Source of the DNA: Anaerolineae bacterium
GTDB lineage: Bacteria; Chloroflexota; Anaerolineae; UBA4142; SHND01
Length of the DNA stretch: 64,000 bases
Direction of reading: 5' to 3'
NCBI GenBank assembly: GCA_020851635.1
Contig: JADZCJ010000068.1
Location: forward strand, 1 to 64,000
Shown here: positions 43,345 through 52,530 of the stretch, piece after piece
How positions within the stretch are numbered: position 1 is the stretch's first letter
Layout: each line of letters opens with the position of its first letter
Program-made: the position numbers and the translations under genes
Notes under the pieces: generated by a model
Databases searched by the model: none
The model's input: the letters and a program-made list of their open reading frames with translations, nothing else
Told to the model about the DNA's origin: nothing

Positions 43345-44172
43345 ATGAATAGAATCTCGGTCAACGGCTCCAGTTTTGTCGGCAAACCCTCCGGATATCA
43401 TCCGGACAACCGGTGGGAGGCATGTGTCAGGGCGGTGAATGACTGGTATCGTCCACCGGAAACATTTGCGGTCCGATTCGAACAGATGCTGCGCGACGTG
43501 CGGACGATGGGATTTGATGCCCTCGATATCTGGACGGCGGGACAGTTGAACTGGCGCTGGGCGACACAACAACAGATTGCTCTGGCGCGAGACCTGTTGA
43601 CCAAGCACAGAATCACGGTGACGAGTCTCGGCGACAATTTCGGTAAAACGCGCGATGAATTTATGGCGGCGTGCAAGATGGCTGCAGGGGTCAATACGCG
43701 GCTGTTGAGCGGCACCTGTCCGGTCTTGCGGACAGAGCGCGCGTTCGTGGTTGACAAGCTCGACGAGTATGACCTGTATCTCGGTTTGGAGAATCATCCC
43801 GAGAAATCCGCGCAGGAAATGTTCGACCAGATTGGAGATGGCGCGCATGGAAGAATCGGCACGACCGTGGATACCGGCTGGTATGCGTCGCAAGCGCATG
43901 AGGTGGTGGGTATGATCGAACAGCTGGGCAAACATATCCTGAACATCCACCTCAAAGACGTGATTCCGACTGCGGGGCAAGACGGACAAACAGAAGACCG
44001 GAACGTCGGGTATGGTCAGGGCATCGTGCCGCTCAAAGAATGTGTGCGCGCGCTCAAGCGCATCGGGTATGCAGGCGACTATAGTGTCGAGATTCACTCG
44101 GTAGACCATGATCCGACCATCGAACTCGTGGAAGGATTGCGCCTCGTGCGGAAATGGATAACACAACCCTGA
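43345..44172 (+). CDS. Sugar phosphate isomerase/epimerase-like TIM-barrel protein
   Basis: 275 residues from ATG 43345. Xylose-isomerase-like TIM-barrel features: TMGFDALDIWTAGQLNW, ITVTSLGDNFG, GLENHPEKSAQEMF, TVDTGWYASQAHEVVGMIEQ, HILNIHLKDVIPTAG and YSVEIHS, with Glu, Asp/His and Glu metal ligands. It belongs to the AP_endonuc_2 family of sugar epimerases or isomerases. The substrate is unknown. It overlaps the DUF5054 gene by 19 bases. Confidence 0.8.
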   Translation: MNRISVNGSSFVGKPSGYHPDNRWEACVRAVNDWYRPPETFAVRFEQMLRDVRTMGFDALDIWTAGQLNWRWATQQQIALARDLLTKHRITVTSLGDNFGKTRDEFMAACKMAAGVNTRLLSGTCPVLRTERAFVVDKLDEYDLYLGLENHPEKSAQEMFDQIGDGAHGRIGTTVDTGWYASQAHEVVGMIEQLGKHILNIHLKDVIPTAGQDGQTEDRNVGYGQGIVPLKECVRALKRIGYAGDYSVEIHSVDHDPTIELVEGLRLVRKWITQP

Positions 44173-46175
44173 CACATCCTTCTCTTGTTCGCCGCGTGCA
44201 CCTGGTGTTCAAGACGCATCTCGATCTCGGCTTTACGGATTTTGCCCGAAATGTCGCCGAGACCTATTTTGAGCAATACATTCCGCAAGCCATAGCGGCG
44301 GCGCAGGAATTGCGCCGCGCGGACGGAACCGAGCGTTTTGTTTGGACGACCGGGTCGTGGCTGATTTATGAATATCTGGAACGCGCGGCGCCCGATAAAC
44401 GCGCCGCGCTGGAACAAGCCATTCTGGACGGGGATATCGCCTGGCACGGCTTGCCCTTTACGACGCACAGCGAGCTGATGGATTCCGACCTCTTTTGTTT
44501 TGGCATTTCGCTGTCGCAAGAGCTCGACGCGCGGTTTGGCAAGCGGACCGTCGCGGCAAAAATGACCGATGTGCCGGGACACACGCGCGGCATTGTGCCC
44601 CTCCTTGCAAAAGCAGGCATTCGCTTTTTGCACATTGGCGTCAACGCCGCGTCCACCCCCCCCGACGTGCCGCCCGTATTCAGGTGGCGCGCGCCCGACG
44701 ACTCGGAAGTGATTGTCATGTATCAAAAGGGCGCATATGGGGATTTGCAGATTGTGCCCGGTCTGGACGAGGCGCTTGCCTTTGCCCATACGAGCGATAA
44801 TATCGGACCCCAGACGGTCGCGCAGATTTACGCCGCTTTCGCCCACCTCCGCGACCTGCTCCCGAATGCCGAGATTGTAGGTTCGACGATGGATGCGTTT
44901 GCGTCCAAGCTCTCAGAGAGCAAGACGCCATTGCCCATCGTGAGCCAGGAATTGGGCGATACGTGGATTCATGGCACGGGCAGTGATCCCAAAAAGGTGA
45001 GCCAATTCCGCGCGCTCGCGCGCTTGCGCCGTTCGTGGCTGGCACGGGGGGTCAACCCCCAAGGAATTACCTGGAAGAAATTCAGCCGTGCGCTGCTCAA
45101 AATTCCCGAACACACCTGGGGGCTTGACGTCAAGACACATCTCGCCGATTACGACAACTATCGCAACGATTTGTTCGACGCGGCGCGGAACAAGCCGAAT
45201 TTCCAAAAGATGGAAGCGTCGTGGAACGAGCAGCGCAGTTATGTGAAAGAAGCGTTGGATGCGCTGGACGATTCCGCAATGGGACTAGACGCGCGACGCG
45301 CGCTGACGGAAATTGGACCGACGCGCCCCGACATCAAGAATTTGGAGCGCGTCGCTGATCCCCTGGCGCGGTTCGAGTCGCGTCATTGGCAATTTGCCTT
45401 TGATCCCCGCGGCGCGCTCGCCCACTTGAAGGAACGGGCAAGCAAGCGGACCTGGGCATCGGCGGCGTATCCGCTCGGGCTGGTTTGTTACGAAACGTAT
45501 TCACAGGCGGACTATGACCGCTTTTACAAACAATACAATGTGCATCGCCCTGAAAACGCGTGGTGGTCGGTGCCGGACTTTACCAAACCCGGGATAGCCA
45601 AGGCGGGCGCCGAACACCACGAGTGGGTTCCGCGACTCGCCGCGCTCTATCGCGACCCGTCCGCCCAAATGCCGCGCCATGTGCTCGAATTGGAGATGCC
45701 GCGCGAGCCGGTTGTCAATTATGGCTCTCCTGCCGTGCTGTATCTCACCGTCGAGTTTGCGGAAAACGAGCCGCTTATCCGCTTTGTATTGCAGTGGTTC
45801 GAGAAACGCGCCTGCCGCCTGCCCGAGGCGATCTGGTTTTCTTTTTGCCCGCGCGTGCGCCGCGCCAAGGGTTGGACGATGGACAAATTGGGACATGCGG
45901 TCTCGCCGTTAGAGATTGTGCGCGATGGAAATCGTCATTTGCACGCCGTAGGTCATGGCGTTTGGTATCGCGATGATGCGATGCAATTCGAGATAGAAAC
46001 GCGCGATGCGCCGCTGGTCGCGCCGGGGACGCGTTCTCTCTTGAATTTCACCAATCGGCAGCCCTCGCTCGCGCGCGGGATGCATTGGTTGCTTGCCAAC
46101 AACGTTTGGGGCACCAACTTTCCGATGTGGTACGAGGATGATGCGCGCTTTGAATTTGTATTACGGCGGTTGTAG
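44154..46175 (+). CDS. DUF5054 protein, GH38 alpha-mannosidase-like
   Basis: 673 residues. The start HLVFKTHLDLGFTDFARNVA corresponds to the metal site of GH38-type catalytic domains (HxD). WTTGSWLIYEYLERA, HGLPFTTHSELMDSDLF and KMTDVPGHTRGIVPLLAKAG continue the same fold, with GHTR in the place of the nucleophile-region motif. C-terminal part is beta-rich as in GH38 enzymes. It probably cleaves a glycoside; no signal peptide, so cytoplasmic. Coupled to the TIM-barrel gene. Confidence 0.75.
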   Translation: MDNTTLTHPSLVRRVHLVFKTHLDLGFTDFARNVAETYFEQYIPQAIAAAQELRRADGTERFVWTTGSWLIYEYLERAAPDKRAALEQAILDGDIAWHGLPFTTHSELMDSDLFCFGISLSQELDARFGKRTVAAKMTDVPGHTRGIVPLLAKAGIRFLHIGVNAASTPPDVPPVFRWRAPDDSEVIVMYQKGAYGDLQIVPGLDEALAFAHTSDNIGPQTVAQIYAAFAHLRDLLPNAEIVGSTMDAFASKLSESKTPLPIVSQELGDTWIHGTGSDPKKVSQFRALARLRRSWLARGVNPQGITWKKFSRALLKIPEHTWGLDVKTHLADYDNYRNDLFDAARNKPNFQKMEASWNEQRSYVKEALDALDDSAMGLDARRALTEIGPTRPDIKNLERVADPLARFESRHWQFAFDPRGALAHLKERASKRTWASAAYPLGLVCYETYSQADYDRFYKQYNVHRPENAWWSVPDFTKPGIAKAGAEHHEWVPRLAALYRDPSAQMPRHVLELEMPREPVVNYGSPAVLYLTVEFAENEPLIRFVLQWFEKRACRLPEAIWFSFCPRVRRAKGWTMDKLGHAVSPLEIVRDGNRHLHAVGHGVWYRDDAMQFEIETRDAPLVAPGTRSLLNFTNRQPSLARGMHWLLANNVWGTNFPMWYEDDARFEFVLRRL

Positions 46176-46284
46176 AGGAGAGACGCGTATTCGCCCGAAA
46201 ACTCTGGCGCGCAGTCCGGTCCTCAACGCGGCGATACGCGTGTGAATTATTACACAAGCCCAAGCGATTATATCGGCTCGGGCA

Positions 46285-46314
46285 TTGACAACTTGCAATT
46301 CTTTCACGTATACT
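46285..46314 (+). promoter_or_regulatory. Promoter of the oligopeptide/oligosaccharide importer operon
   Basis: TTGACA (46285-46290), an 18-base spacer and TATACT (46309-46314), 141 bases before the first ATPase gene. This is the closest match to a housekeeping promoter in the window. Confidence 0.6.
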
Positions 46315-46454
46315 GACCAAGCACTCGCGCCTCAAGTTGCCAACGCGTATTACGGTCTCTTCGACAAGGCAACTGCAGATTTCCCCCTTTTTTACCAAAG
46401 AAAACCGCGTCTGATTCAGGCGTCTCGTGGTATCGTTTTCTCGATGAAGAGATC

Positions 46455-47372
46455 ATGATGATGCGACCAACTGTCTCTGCCGAGCTCGTCCTTCAAGTCA
46501 ATGACCTGCGCGTTCATTATCCGACCCCGCGCGGCACAGTCCGCGCGGTGGACGGCGTCAGTTTTGCGGTCCGACAGGGCGAACGCTTTGGACTCATCGG
46601 CGAGTCCGGTTCGGGCAAATCAACCATCGCTCTCGCCCTGATGCGGCTCATAAAACCGCCTGGACAGATTATCTCGGGTGAAGCATGGCTGCTGACCGGG
46701 GCGCAGCTCGAATCTCCGTCAAGCGAGGGAGGCGAACGCGAGTCACGCGTGAACCTCTTGACCCTCCCGGAAGAACAAATGCGGCAGCTCCGACTCTCTC
46801 AAATCGCCCTTGTCACGCAAGGCGCGATGAACTCGCTCAACCCGGTGATGCGGGTCCAAGACCAGATTGTAGACGGTCTGCGCGCGCATGACGTGCGGCT
46901 CTCGCCCGCCGAGGAGCAGCAGCGCGTCTCGGAATTGCTTGAATCGGTGGATCTCCGCCCTGACGTTGCGCATCACTTTCCCCACGAACTCAGCGGTGGG
47001 ATGAAACAGCGAGTCTGCATCGCCATCGCCATCAGTCTGCGTCCCAAACTCATTATTGCGGACGAGCCGACAAGCGCGCTGGACGTGATCGTACAGCGCC
47101 GAGTTATGCAAACCCTACGCAAGGTCCAAGAATCGCTCGGCGCGGCGATTATTTTGATCGGGCATGATATGGGTCTGATGGCGCAGTTTGTTCATCGCAT
47201 GGGAGTGATGCGCGCCGGGCAGATGTTGGACGTTGGGGATGTTCGAGAGATGTTTGCGCGCCCCGCGCATCCATACACCCGTCTGCTGATGGAGAGTCTG
47301 CCGTCGTTCGAAAAACGAGCTGCTTTTCGCAAGTCCTCTCGGCTTGAGCAGACCGTTGGAGCTGATTCATGA
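46455..47372 (+). CDS. Opp/Dpp-type ABC transporter ATPase (DppD-like)
   Basis: 305 residues. Walker A GESGSGKST at 49-57, the peptide-importer feature QGAMNSLNPVMRV, signature LSGGMKQRVCIAIA, Walker B LIIADEPTSALD. The C-terminal HPYTRLLMESLPS is typical of OppD/DppD, but the final cysteine-rich loop (CxxRCP) is shortened. There is an extra segment between the Walker A and Q-loop (SSEGGERESRVNLL). It overlaps the second ATPase gene by 4 bases. Confidence 0.9.
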   Translation: MMMRPTVSAELVLQVNDLRVHYPTPRGTVRAVDGVSFAVRQGERFGLIGESGSGKSTIALALMRLIKPPGQIISGEAWLLTGAQLESPSSEGGERESRVNLLTLPEEQMRQLRLSQIALVTQGAMNSLNPVMRVQDQIVDGLRAHDVRLSPAEEQQRVSELLESVDLRPDVAHHFPHELSGGMKQRVCIAIAISLRPKLIIADEPTSALDVIVQRRVMQTLRKVQESLGAAIILIGHDMGLMAQFVHRMGVMRAGQMLDVGDVREMFARPAHPYTRLLMESLPSFEKRAAFRKSSRLEQTVGADS

Positions 47373-48217
47373 CGCCGCTGCTGCAAGCTCGCGACGTGAC
47401 CAAAATATTCAAAGGCGGCTTGGGAGACAGAGCTGCCACAGTGGCGCTCAAGAACTTTACACTGGCTCTGGATGCCGAGCAGCCGACCATTATCGCCGTC
47501 GTCGGCGAGAGCGGGAGCGGCAAGACGACGATGGGGCGAATGTTGTTGGGGCTGGAACGTCCGACAACGGGTGAAATCCTCTATCGCGGCAAAAATCTGC
47601 TGCGGCTTGCGCGTGAGGAGGCGAAACAATTCCGCATCGAGGTCCAGGCGATCTTTCAGGACCCGTTCGGCGTCTACAACTCTTTTTATCGGGTGGACCA
47701 CGTGCTGACGGTGCCGATTGAAAAATTCGGGCTGGCGCACAACGCAAACGAGTCCCGCGCAATGATCGAGCGTGCGCTCAAAGCAGTGGGCTTGAAACCC
47801 GAGGATACCCTGGGACGTTACCCCAATCAGTTGAGCGGTGGACAGCGGCAACGCATCATGATCGCGCGCGCGCTGCTGCTGCGCCCCAAAGTGATTATCG
47901 CCGACGAGCCCGTCTCGATGATCGACGCGTCACTGCGCGAAAGTATTCTCAAGAACCTTTTACAGCTCAAACAAGAGTTTGGCATCTCGATCATTTATAT
48001 CACGCATGACTTGACAACCGCCTACCAGATTAGCGACAGCATCATTGTGCTTTATCGCGGAGAGGTCGTCGAGCAAGGAGGTGTAGAACTGGTAAACGAT
48101 CCGCAGCACCCCTATACAAAACTATTGATCAGTTCGATTCCCGTCCCGGACCCGAATCGCCCGTGGGGGGAGGATGAAGAGTGGTCACAGTCGGCGCACG
48201 CCGAGCGGACCGTTTGA
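47369..48217 (+). CDS. Opp/Dpp-type ABC transporter ATPase (DppF-like)
   Basis: 282 residues. Walker A GESGSGKT at 46-53, IFQDPFGVYNSFYRVDHVL in place of the common QDPxxSLNPR, signature LSGGQRQRIMIARALLL, Walker B VIIADEPVSMIDASL. C-terminal HPYTKLLISSIPVPDP is typical of OppF. It partners the preceding ATPase as a heterodimer. Confidence 0.9.
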   Translation: MTPLLQARDVTKIFKGGLGDRAATVALKNFTLALDAEQPTIIAVVGESGSGKTTMGRMLLGLERPTTGEILYRGKNLLRLAREEAKQFRIEVQAIFQDPFGVYNSFYRVDHVLTVPIEKFGLAHNANESRAMIERALKAVGLKPEDTLGRYPNQLSGGQRQRIMIARALLLRPKVIIADEPVSMIDASLRESILKNLLQLKQEFGISIIYITHDLTTAYQISDSIIVLYRGEVVEQGGVELVNDPQHPYTKLLISSIPVPDPNRPWGEDEEWSQSAHAERTV

Positions 48218-48258
48218 GCAATGTACAAGCCCGAGTTGACGGTGGACATTGAGCCGTC

Positions 48259-48309
48259 AACGATGTAGGGCACAAAAAAACTGCAGCCCATTTCAGGCGC
48301 TGCATCGTT
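48259..48309 (+). promoter_or_regulatory. Inverted repeat between ATPase and binding-protein genes
   Basis: AACGATGTAGGGC (48259-48271) and GCGCTGCATCGTT (48297-48309) pair at 11 of 13 positions. Placed 41 bases after the ATPase stop and 21 before the binding-protein start. It may set the expression ratio of the two parts of the importer. Confidence 0.4.
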
Positions 48310-48330
48310 GTCTGCATGGAGGAGGAGAGA

Positions 48331-50178
48331 ATGAAAACGCTCAAGTTTTCAGCTATGATTCTCGTGTTGACGGCTCTCGTGGTGATTGCCGGCGCGTGCG
48401 CGGCGCCCGGCACGCTGCCGCAAGTGGTGCAGCAAACGGTCGTAGTTCCACAAACCGTGATCGCCCAGGAAACGGTCATCGTACCTCAGACGGTGGTCGC
48501 ACAGGCGACACCCGTTCCCGTGGACCAGGCGCGCGCTGAAACGCTCAACATCGCAATCGGCGGTCCGATTGTGCCAGCCGACGCGATCAACCCCTATGTC
48601 AATTGGAACCGCGACATGGGCATGCACAACTTTTGCTACGAATACTTTTTCTACCAGAACCTGCAAACCGGTGAATATATCCCGTGGCTCGCCACCGGTT
48701 ACGAGTACAACGCCGACTCTACCGCTCTGACGGTCAAATTGCGCGACGACGTGACGTGGAGCGATGGACAGCCCTTTACCGCCGACGATGTAGTCTTTAC
48801 CTATGAAATGATCCAAAAGGACCCGAGTTTGAATTGGGGTCAGCAGGTCGTTGACAATGTCGCGTCGGTCGAAAAAGTGGACGACCACACTGTGACCTTT
48901 AACCTCAAGACGTCGAACCCGCACTTTCACCTCAACCGCGAGGCATTTCCGGCAGTCGGGATCTGGGGCGGCACTACGATTGTGCCCAAGCACATTTGGG
49001 AAAAAGAAGCGGACCCCAAAACTTTCACAAACTCAAATCCTGTGTGCACGGGTGCGTACAAACTCGCAAATTCGACCGAACAATCACGGACGTGGGAACG
49101 GCGCGATGACTGGTGGGGCACCAAAGCGTTTGGCGTCACCCCCGGACCCAAAACCGTCAACCTGCGTTATCTCGGTCCGGAAACCAACGTCGCTCTGGCA
49201 TTGGTGAACAACGAGATTGACACGCCCATGATCGGAATCCTCGGCGTAGGTTCGTTCGAAGAAGTTGCCCGGCGCAATCCAAAAGTCATCGCATGGCAAA
49301 AGGACTTGCCTTTCTCCTGGCTCGATCCCTGCCCGCGCCCGCTCATGGTCAACAACGCGCATCCGCCATTCGACAAGGCCGAGGCAAGATGGGCGCTGTC
49401 GTATCTGATTGACCGCAACGCGGTCGCGGACCTTGCGTACGAAGGAGCGACCACCCCCGCCTGGGGCGTCTGGCCCGATTATGGCGGCGTCAAACCGTAC
49501 AAAGACGCGATTGCCGACCTGCTCCAACAATACCCCACCGAGGCGTATGATGAAGCCAAAGGTCTCCAGATGTTCAAGGATGCAGGAGTGGATATCTCGA
49601 CCCTCGACCTCAAATATGTCGTCAACGCCGACTCGAACGAAGAGGTAAAGGTCGCGCAGGTCATCGCCGACCAGCTGGGTCGCGCGGGTATCAAGGTCAC
49701 GATTACTCCGTTGAGCGGTCCCGCAGAACAGACGGCGGTCCTCGAGGGTGACTATGATATCAAGCTCCACTCGTTCTGCCCCGGCTATATCGCCGAGAAC
49801 CTCGACCTGTTCAACAGCAAGTACTACAAGCCGCTCGGCGAAAAGGTTGCGTTGTTCGAGGCGAACTCGTTCCGTTACCAGAACCCCGAGCTGGACAAGA
49901 TCGTGAATGAAATGCTCGCCACGCCGCCGGACGACAACGCCAAGATGATCCCGCTCTTCCAGCAAGCGATGGCGATTTGGCTCAAGGACTTGCCGGTCAT
50001 TCCGGTCGTCCAGGCGCCGGCGCTCGTCCCGTTCAATACAACCTACTGGACGGGTTGGCCCACGGCGGATAATCCCTGGAATATGCCCGTGAGCTGGTGG
50101 GCGACCTTTAATACGGTCATCGCGGGCTATCCTGACAAGGATGGCAAGTGGGTTGGCGGTATCAAGCCCGCACAATAA
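48331..50178 (+). CDS. Family 5 (Opp/Dpp-type) substrate-binding lipoprotein
   Basis: 615 residues from ATG 48331, with GGAGGAGAG just upstream (ATG 48316 lies within that site). Lipobox VIAGAC (Cys near 23), then a Val/Gln/Thr-rich linker of VVVPQTV/VVAQ repeats, then the SBP_bac_5 domain (LRDDVTWSDGQPFTADDVVF, NPHFHLNREAFPAVGIWGG, LIDRNAVADLAYEGATTPAW). It binds an oligopeptide or oligosaccharide. The neighbouring glycan genes make a sugar ligand plausible. Confidence 0.9.
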   Translation: MKTLKFSAMILVLTALVVIAGACAAPGTLPQVVQQTVVVPQTVIAQETVIVPQTVVAQATPVPVDQARAETLNIAIGGPIVPADAINPYVNWNRDMGMHNFCYEYFFYQNLQTGEYIPWLATGYEYNADSTALTVKLRDDVTWSDGQPFTADDVVFTYEMIQKDPSLNWGQQVVDNVASVEKVDDHTVTFNLKTSNPHFHLNREAFPAVGIWGGTTIVPKHIWEKEADPKTFTNSNPVCTGAYKLANSTEQSRTWERRDDWWGTKAFGVTPGPKTVNLRYLGPETNVALALVNNEIDTPMIGILGVGSFEEVARRNPKVIAWQKDLPFSWLDPCPRPLMVNNAHPPFDKAEARWALSYLIDRNAVADLAYEGATTPAWGVWPDYGGVKPYKDAIADLLQQYPTEAYDEAKGLQMFKDAGVDISTLDLKYVVNADSNEEVKVAQVIADQLGRAGIKVTITPLSGPAEQTAVLEGDYDIKLHSFCPGYIAENLDLFNSKYYKPLGEKVALFEANSFRYQNPELDKIVNEMLATPPDDNAKMIPLFQQAMAIWLKDLPVIPVVQAPALVPFNTTYWTGWPTADNPWNMPVSWWATFNTVIAGYPDKDGKWVGGIKPAQ

Positions 50179-50214
50179 AGAGTTCCCGGTCGTAAAAAGA
50201 CCTTCGAGTGTCTC

Positions 50215-50320
50215 CTGGTGCATCGTCAAGCAAGCTCTTGTGAGTCGGATTGTCCCGAATCCGTCAAGGATCGAGTGTTTGACAAGAACGATGCGCAAAA
50301 GCCGGTTAATGATGCACCAG
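50215..50320 (+). repeat. 106-bp element with 10-bp terminal inverted repeats
   Basis: CTGGTGCATC (50215-50224) and GATGCACCAG (50311-50320) are exact inverted copies bounding the gap between binding-protein and permease genes. The right half is copy 2 of the block also found at 43273-43322. No open frame of note inside. It may be a small non-autonomous repeat or a large regulatory site. Confidence 0.5.
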
Positions 50321-50361
50321 TGAACTTTGTTCGCCGAGACCTCAAAGATTTCCAAAAATAA

Positions 50362-51372
50362 ATGCGCGCGTATGTTGCCTATGTCGGTCAGCGCTTTCTG
50401 ATTCTCCTCGCGACAATCATTCTCGCAATGACCATTGTTTTTTTGCTGCCGCGCCTCGTGCCCGGTGATCCGATGGGCGCGATTATGGCTAAACTTTCTT
50501 CTGTAGGCGCAGGCAGGGGCAATGAAGCGCTCATCCGCGATTACATGGAGCGTTTTGGTCTGAACAAACCGGTCTGGCAGCAATACATTGATTATTTGGT
50601 CCAGTTGGCGCAGGGAAACCTGGGGTACTCGATTGCCAATTTCCCCGCCAAGGTGTCCGACCTGATCTTTACCGCCCTGCCCTGGACGGTTGGGCTTTTA
50701 CTGGTGACGACGGTCTTGAGCTGGCTGATTGGCTCGGTGCTCGGCGCCGTCGTGGGTTGGCGTGAAAGCAAATCGGTCACGATTCGGGCGGTCGTTGTGC
50801 TTGCGCTCGTCGCATACACCACGCCTTATTACATTCTGGCGATTCTCTTGCTCTTTGCGTTTGCTTTTCTCGTGCCCATCTTTCCCCTCGCCGGGGCATA
50901 CGAGGTGGGCACAAAACCAGAGTTTACGTTTGCCTTTACCGTAGATGTGCTGCGGCACGCGGCGCTGCCCGCCATGAGCATCATTCTCGTCTCGCTGGGC
51001 TGGTGGTTCCTCAGCATGCGCAGTCTGATGATCAGCATCAAGGGTGAGGACTATATTTTGTGGGCGGAGGCAAAAGGGTTGTTTCCGCGGCGTATCTTGT
51101 GGCGTTACGGTTTTCGCAACGCGCTCTTGCCGCAGGCGACAGGGTTGGCGCTCTCGCTCGGCTATCTCGTGGGTGGCGCGCTCGTGACCGAGGTCATTTT
51201 TGGCTATCCGGGTATTGGATGGCTTATCTTTAGCTCGATCAAGGGCCTCGATTATCCCGTGATTCAGGGCAGCGTCATGCTCATTATCATTTCAGTCGCG
51301 CTCGTCAATTTTGCAATGGACCTGATCTATCCTTTTATTGACCCCAGAATTCGACAGGCGCAGACGGGATGA
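50362..51372 (+). CDS. Opp/Dpp-type ABC permease (DppB-like)
   Basis: 336 residues. N-terminal span with LPRLVPGDPMGAIMAKL, then YIDYLVQLAQGNLGYSI, the AEAKGLFPRRILWRYGFRNA EAA-type loop, and VTEVIFGYPGIGWLIFSSIK. Six spans as expected. Together with the next gene it forms the membrane channel. No clear Shine-Dalgarno before ATG 50362. Confidence 0.9.
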   Translation: MRAYVAYVGQRFLILLATIILAMTIVFLLPRLVPGDPMGAIMAKLSSVGAGRGNEALIRDYMERFGLNKPVWQQYIDYLVQLAQGNLGYSIANFPAKVSDLIFTALPWTVGLLLVTTVLSWLIGSVLGAVVGWRESKSVTIRAVVVLALVAYTTPYYILAILLLFAFAFLVPIFPLAGAYEVGTKPEFTFAFTVDVLRHAALPAMSIILVSLGWWFLSMRSLMISIKGEDYILWAEAKGLFPRRILWRYGFRNALLPQATGLALSLGYLVGGALVTEVIFGYPGIGWLIFSSIKGLDYPVIQGSVMLIIISVALVNFAMDLIYPFIDPRIRQAQTG

Positions 51373-51411
51373 CAGCGGACGAACGACGAATGATAGAGGA
51401 CGTAGGACAAA
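51370..51411 (+). repeat. Short heptamer array (6 units) between the two permease genes
   Basis: From 51370 the sequence divides into TGACAGC, GGACGAA, CGACGAA, TGATAGA, GGACGTA and GGACAAA, keeping a 7-base step. The stop codon of the upstream permease is the first part of this array. Confidence 0.5.
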
Positions 51412-51445
51412 CCGGGAATGTGGTTTATGTTTTTGGAGGTATGTT

Positions 51446-52342
51446 GTGGCGCTAGCGGCTAAAGACATAATCACAGAGGAAACGCCAAGCGCCGCGCCGC
51501 CCGGGTATTCCACTCTGATCCTCCAAAATCGCAAGATTGTGTTTGGGGGCATTCTCTTTTTGCTGATCCTGGGGACTGCCCTGGCAGGGGCATTGATGAT
51601 TGATCCGAAACTGCGGCGTTCCGGTTCCATCACTCGCAAGCTGCCCCCGCACGCGGCAGCTGTCCTCGGCACCACCTCGCTCGGACAGAGCGTGGCGGCA
51701 CAAATGACCGAGGCAGTGCCAAACTCGATCCAGGTCGGGCTAATTGCCGCACTGCTGGGAACGGTCATCGGCTCTCTACTTGGTTTTGTCAGCGGCTATT
51801 TCGGGGGCTGGGTGGATGCGGTCCTGCGAGTGGTGATTGATGTGTTTCTCGCGGTCCCGGTTTTGCTCTTTTTGGTGCTCATCGCCGCGCTGGTAAGAGG
51901 CGTTACCGTGCAGCACATGGCGATCATTATCGGACTTTTTGCGTGGTCGTGGCCCGCCCGCGCGATACGCTCTCAGACTCTGAGTCTCAAGACGCGTCCG
52001 TTCGTTGACGTCGCGCGCATTTCCGGCATGTCCGGCTTTGACATTATCACGCGCGAGCTCGTGCCCCAAATGCTGCCGTGGCTCGGGGCGAATTTTGTCA
52101 ATGCCTTTATCGTCGCCATCCTTGCGGAAGCGGGCTTGTCCATCCTGGGTCTCGGTCCGCAGCGCGAAATGACACTGGGCATGATGATCTATTGGTCCTT
52201 GAGCTATGGTTCCATCCTGCAAAACATGTGGTGGTGGTGGTTGACCCCCGTTGTTACGCTCATGCTTTTGTTCCTCGCCCTCTACCTGATTCATCTCGGG
52301 TTCGATGAGGTGAGCAACCCGCGATTGCGCACCCAGGTGTGA
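51446..52342 (+). CDS. Opp/Dpp-type ABC permease (DppC-like)
   Basis: 298 residues from GTG 51446, chosen because TGGAGG lies 6 bases upstream; the longer frame from 51338 runs through a heptamer array and the previous gene. Spans near 30-50 and five more; LGTTSLGQSVAAQMTEAVPN, the EAA-like loop ARISGMSGFDIITRELVPQM, and LAEAGLSILGLGPQREMTLG are DppC features. Last gene of the importer operon. Confidence 0.9.
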   Translation: MALAAKDIITEETPSAAPPGYSTLILQNRKIVFGGILFLLILGTALAGALMIDPKLRRSGSITRKLPPHAAAVLGTTSLGQSVAAQMTEAVPNSIQVGLIAALLGTVIGSLLGFVSGYFGGWVDAVLRVVIDVFLAVPVLLFLVLIAALVRGVTVQHMAIIIGLFAWSWPARAIRSQTLSLKTRPFVDVARISGMSGFDIITRELVPQMLPWLGANFVNAFIVAILAEAGLSILGLGPQREMTLGMMIYWSLSYGSILQNMWWWWLTPVVTLMLLFLALYLIHLGFDEVSNPRLRTQV

Positions 52343-52462
52343 TGCGGGGCGATGGTTTGCGGGCATGCCCACAGGCGCGGACAGTTGCCCACACACCCGC
52401 AATGCGTCGCAAGCGTATCCCTCCATTTCCATTACAGCTATATAATCTTGCGCGGATGGCAT

Positions 52463-52492
52463 TGACAACCAACGCCAAAATATACTATGCTC
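52463..52492 (+). promoter_or_regulatory. Putative promoter of the HEAT-like gene
   Basis: TTGACA (52463-52468), 18-base spacer, TATGCT (52487-52492), about 40 bases before ATG 52531. A further TATAAT lies at 52441-52446. Confidence 0.4.
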
Positions 52493-52530
52493 TCTCACAT
52501 CCCATTAACCTGCTTTTTGCCTTGTCTACC

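Noticed and set aside
44154-46175. Assignment as a confirmed alpha-mannosidase
   Set aside because: Only the fold-level features are seen; the nucleophile region differs, so DUF5054/GH38-like is as far as the sequence supports.
49084-50583. 499-codon minus-strand open frame opposite the binding-protein gene
   Set aside because: Antisense shadow of a conserved SBP_bac_5 gene and crosses into the permease gene.
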